A stretch of DNA of 64,000 nt, taken from the NCBI GenBank assembly GCA_963709525.1, contig CAVPXB010000010.1, forward strand, positions 186,001 through 250,000. Direction: 5' to 3'. Numbering within the stretch: the first letter of the stretch is position 1; every line of letters starts with the position of its first letter. Source of the stretch: CAIWHR01 sp963709525. Lineage in GTDB: Bacteria > Pseudomonadota > Gammaproteobacteria > Burkholderiales > Casimicrobiaceae. The notes beneath the pieces are model-generated. The model saw only the letters and a program-made list of their open reading frames with translations, was not told where the DNA came from and did no database searches. The position numbers were made by a program, and so were the translations under genes. This document shows positions 62,301 through 64,000 of the stretch, in pieces.

Positions 62301-62939
62301 TGCAGGCCGCGATCGTCGGGCTTGGGGGCCGTCAACCTCGCTGCGCTCGACGAAGTCGGCATCGCGCAGGAGCGCAAGACCTATCTCGATGCGCAGGCGG
62401 CGGACCTCACCGAGGCGCTGACGACGCTGGAGAACGCCATACGGCAGATCGACAAGGAGTCGCGGCAGCTGCTGCAACAGACCTTCGACGCCGTCAACGA
62501 GAACTTTGCGAAGCTGTTCCCGGCCTTGTTCGGCGGCGGGCAGGCCCGTCTGGTCCTCACCGGCGAAGAAATCCTCGACTCGGGCGTGCAGGTGATTGCG
62601 CAGCCGCCGGGAAAGCGCAACAGCTCGATTCATCTTCTGTCCGGAGGCGAGAAGGCGTTGACGGCGACATCGTTGGTGTTCGCGCTGTTCCAGTTGAACC
62701 CGGCGCCCTTCTGCCTGCTCGACGAGGTCGATGCGCCGCTCGACGATCCGAATACCGACCGATTCTGCAAGCTGGTGCGCGAGATGTCCGCCCAGACGCA
62801 GTTCCTGTTCATTTCGCACAACAAGATCACGATGGAGATGGCGAGCCAGCTGATCGGCATCACGATGCCCGAAGCCGGAATCTCGCGCGTGGTGACCGTC
62901 GACATCGCCGATGCGCTCGAGCTGGCGGTTGCCGGTTGA
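59400..62939 (+). pseudogene. smc: chromosome segregation ATPase SMC, broken by about eight single-base frameshifts
   Basis: SMC organises and separates chromosomes. The full span of about 1179 codons fits the family. The N-terminus MRLTQIKLAGFKSFVDPTTI and ATP site VGPNGCGKSNVID (across a frameshift) are clear, as are long coiled coils rich in Gln, Glu, Ala and Arg. So are a hinge-like middle (61100-61400) and the C-terminal LLSGGEKALTATSLVFALFQ and FCLLDEVDAPLDDPNT. Frame changes occur near 59496, 60397, 60970, 61074, 61173, 61265, 61540 and 62325. All motifs remain well conserved on both sides, so sequence errors are more likely than decay. The start is GTG 59400. Confidence 0.9.
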
Positions 62940-62975
62940 TCGCGCGCGGCGCGCAATCGTTGCGCGCTGCCACGC

Positions 62976-62981
62976 TATAAT
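62976..62981 (+). promoter_or_regulatory. candidate -10 box before zipA
   Basis: TATAAT in the context CACGCTATAATCGCC lies 60 bp before the zipA ATG. The -35 region is unclear. The same core sequence precedes smc. Confidence 0.5.
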
Positions 62982-63041
62982 CGCCAGCATCGCGATTCCA
63001 GCCGTCGCCTGATCCCTACCGCGTCCTGCCAACAAGCGCGC

Positions 63042-64000
63042 ATGACCTCGCTGCAAATCGGCCTCATCGCCGCCGGCGTCCTCCTCGTCGCCGGTGTCCT
63101 GGCCTACAACTGGTGGCAGGAGCGGCGCGTTCGCCGGCGCATCGACGCAGCGTTCAAGGCGCGGGCGCCCGGGGATGACGTCCTGCTCGGTCGAACGCGC
63201 GCGACGCCCGCGCCCGCCGGCGATCGTGTCGAGCCCTCGCTGGGTAGCGCCGCCGCACCGCCGCGGGACGGCGGGACCGAACTCGAGCAACCGGCGCCGT
63301 CACCTTCCGCTGCGGCGCTGATCGCCGAAGCGCAGGGCTTCGAGCCGCCGGTCGACGTCATCCGTGGCGAAGCCGTGCCCGCGCCGCGGGCAACGGCAGT
63401 CGAAGCGCCACCGCCGTCCATCGCGCGGGCCGACGTCCTGGCGCCGGCATTCGCCGGTCCCGTTCCCGACCCGGAAATCGAGAGCATCGTCACGCATTCA
63501 GCCGGTGCGGCCGATCGGGGCCGGGGCGTTGGCCGCCGGGCTGCATGCGCGTCTGGGCAAGCCGCTGCGCTGGTTCGGGCGTCGCGGCGAGGGGCAGCCC
63601 TGGCAACTGCTTGGCTCCGACTCGCGTGGCGAGTTTGCGGAGGTCGCGGCTTGCCTGCTGCTCGCCGATCGGACCGGGGCCGCAAGCGCCCCGCTGCTCG
63701 ATGCCTTTGTCCGTCTTGCAGGCGAAGTCGCAGCATCGATTCCGGCCGCTTTCGTCGCGCCCTCGCCGGCCTCCGAGGCGAGCCGCGCCGAGGCACTGGA
63801 CCGCATCTGCGCCGATCTCGATGTCCAGATAGGACTCACGCTGATCAAGACCAGCCCGGCGACGATGTCCGGCACGCGCTTGCGCGGAGTAGCCGAGGCG
63901 TCGGGTTTCCGGCTCGCGGCCGGCGGGCGTTTCGAATGGGTGCAGGAGGATACCGGGGCCGTGCTGTACGTGCTGCAGAATTACCGGTCCGAACCGTTCA
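63042..64000 (+). CDS. zipA: cell division protein ZipA (partial, one frameshift)
   Basis: ZipA anchors FtsZ to the inner membrane. The N-terminus MTSLQIGLIAAGVLLVAGVL is a single membrane anchor, followed by WWQERRVRRRIDAAF and a Pro/Ala-rich linker. The FtsZ-binding C-terminal domain begins near QPVRPIGAGALAAGLHARLG in another frame. One surplus base at about 63496-63500 separates the two parts. The gene runs off the window. Order smc-zipA-ligA is standard in proteobacteria, so ligA is expected next. Confidence 0.82.
   Translation, partial: MTSLQIGLIAAGVLLVAGVLAYNWWQERRVRRRIDAAFKARAPGDDVLLGRTRATPAPAGDRVEPSLGSAAAPPRDGGTELEQPAPSPSAAALIAEAQGFEPPVDVIRGEAVPAPRATAVEAPPPSIARADVLAPAFAGPVPDPEIESIVTHSAGAADRGRGVGRRAACASGQAAALVRASRRGAALATAWLRLAWRVCGGRGLPAARRSDRGRKRPAARCLCPSCRRSRSIDSGRFRRALAGLRGEPRRGTGPHLRRSRCPDRTHADQDQPGDDVRHALARSSRGVGFPARGRRAFRMGAGGYRGRAVRAAELPVRTV

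Overview
The window is about 64 kb of GC-rich DNA from a betaproteobacterium. The best evidence is the first 8 kb, which keeps the classic order mucD - glutaredoxin-like gene - lepA - lepB - DUF4845 - rnc - era - recO - pdxJ - nagZ, tightly packed on the + strand. The expected acpS is missing between pdxJ and nagZ. I cannot place the organism below class from sequence alone.

Region 8-22 kb is a 2-aminoethylphosphonate (AEP) island. A minus-strand run encodes a GntR regulator, phosphonoacetate hydrolase (PhnA), phosphonoacetaldehyde dehydrogenase (PhnY), a Na/Pi cotransporter, an EamA-type membrane protein and a large dimethylglycine dehydrogenase-like FAD/GcvT flavoprotein. Divergently, on the + strand, lie an AEP ABC transporter (binding protein, ATPase, fused permease) and AEP transaminase PhnW. 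Together PhnW, PhnY and PhnA take AEP to acetate plus phosphate. A perfect FadR-type palindrome overlaps the apparent -35 box of the regulator operon. The flavoprotein suggests that N-methylated aminophosphonates may also be used.

Region 22-30 kb has a Nudix gene, a HAD phosphatase, folD, a REP-like hairpin cluster, and a minus-strand operon of gamma-glutamylation type (glutamine-synthetase-like ligase, Fe-alcohol dehydrogenase, PuuD-type hydrolase, aldehyde dehydrogenase). Region 30-34 kb is a tungsten aldehyde oxidoreductase cluster (FAD subunit, 4x[4Fe-4S] subunit, AOR, MoaD-like protein, an unknown small protein). Then come an EamA exporter, gluconokinase, a cystathionine beta-lyase-like enzyme and a 27-bp tandem array. 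Region 37-43 kb holds a two-subunit CoA transferase and a branched-chain-type ABC importer with a fused permease and no second ATPase. An 1175-residue flavoprotein follows (43-46.5 kb); it reads as an NfnL-like and an NfnS-like module in one chain.

Region 46.5-53 kb has small proteins, arfB, an FGGY kinase with a 2-hydroxyacid dehydrogenase, a 166-bp palindromic element, gnd, tRNA-Thr(CGT) and marC. The marC frame runs into the tRNA gene. The last 10 kb encodes a DUF6502/DUF5666 pair, an RlmB-type methyltransferase, an M20 amidohydrolase, a lipoprotein, smc and the start of zipA.

At least thirteen single-base frameshifts break otherwise normal genes. Eight are in smc and one each is in the flavoprotein, the aldehyde dehydrogenase, the ABC permease, the M20 hydrolase and zipA. 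This pattern looks more like consensus error than gene decay, but reads are needed to decide.
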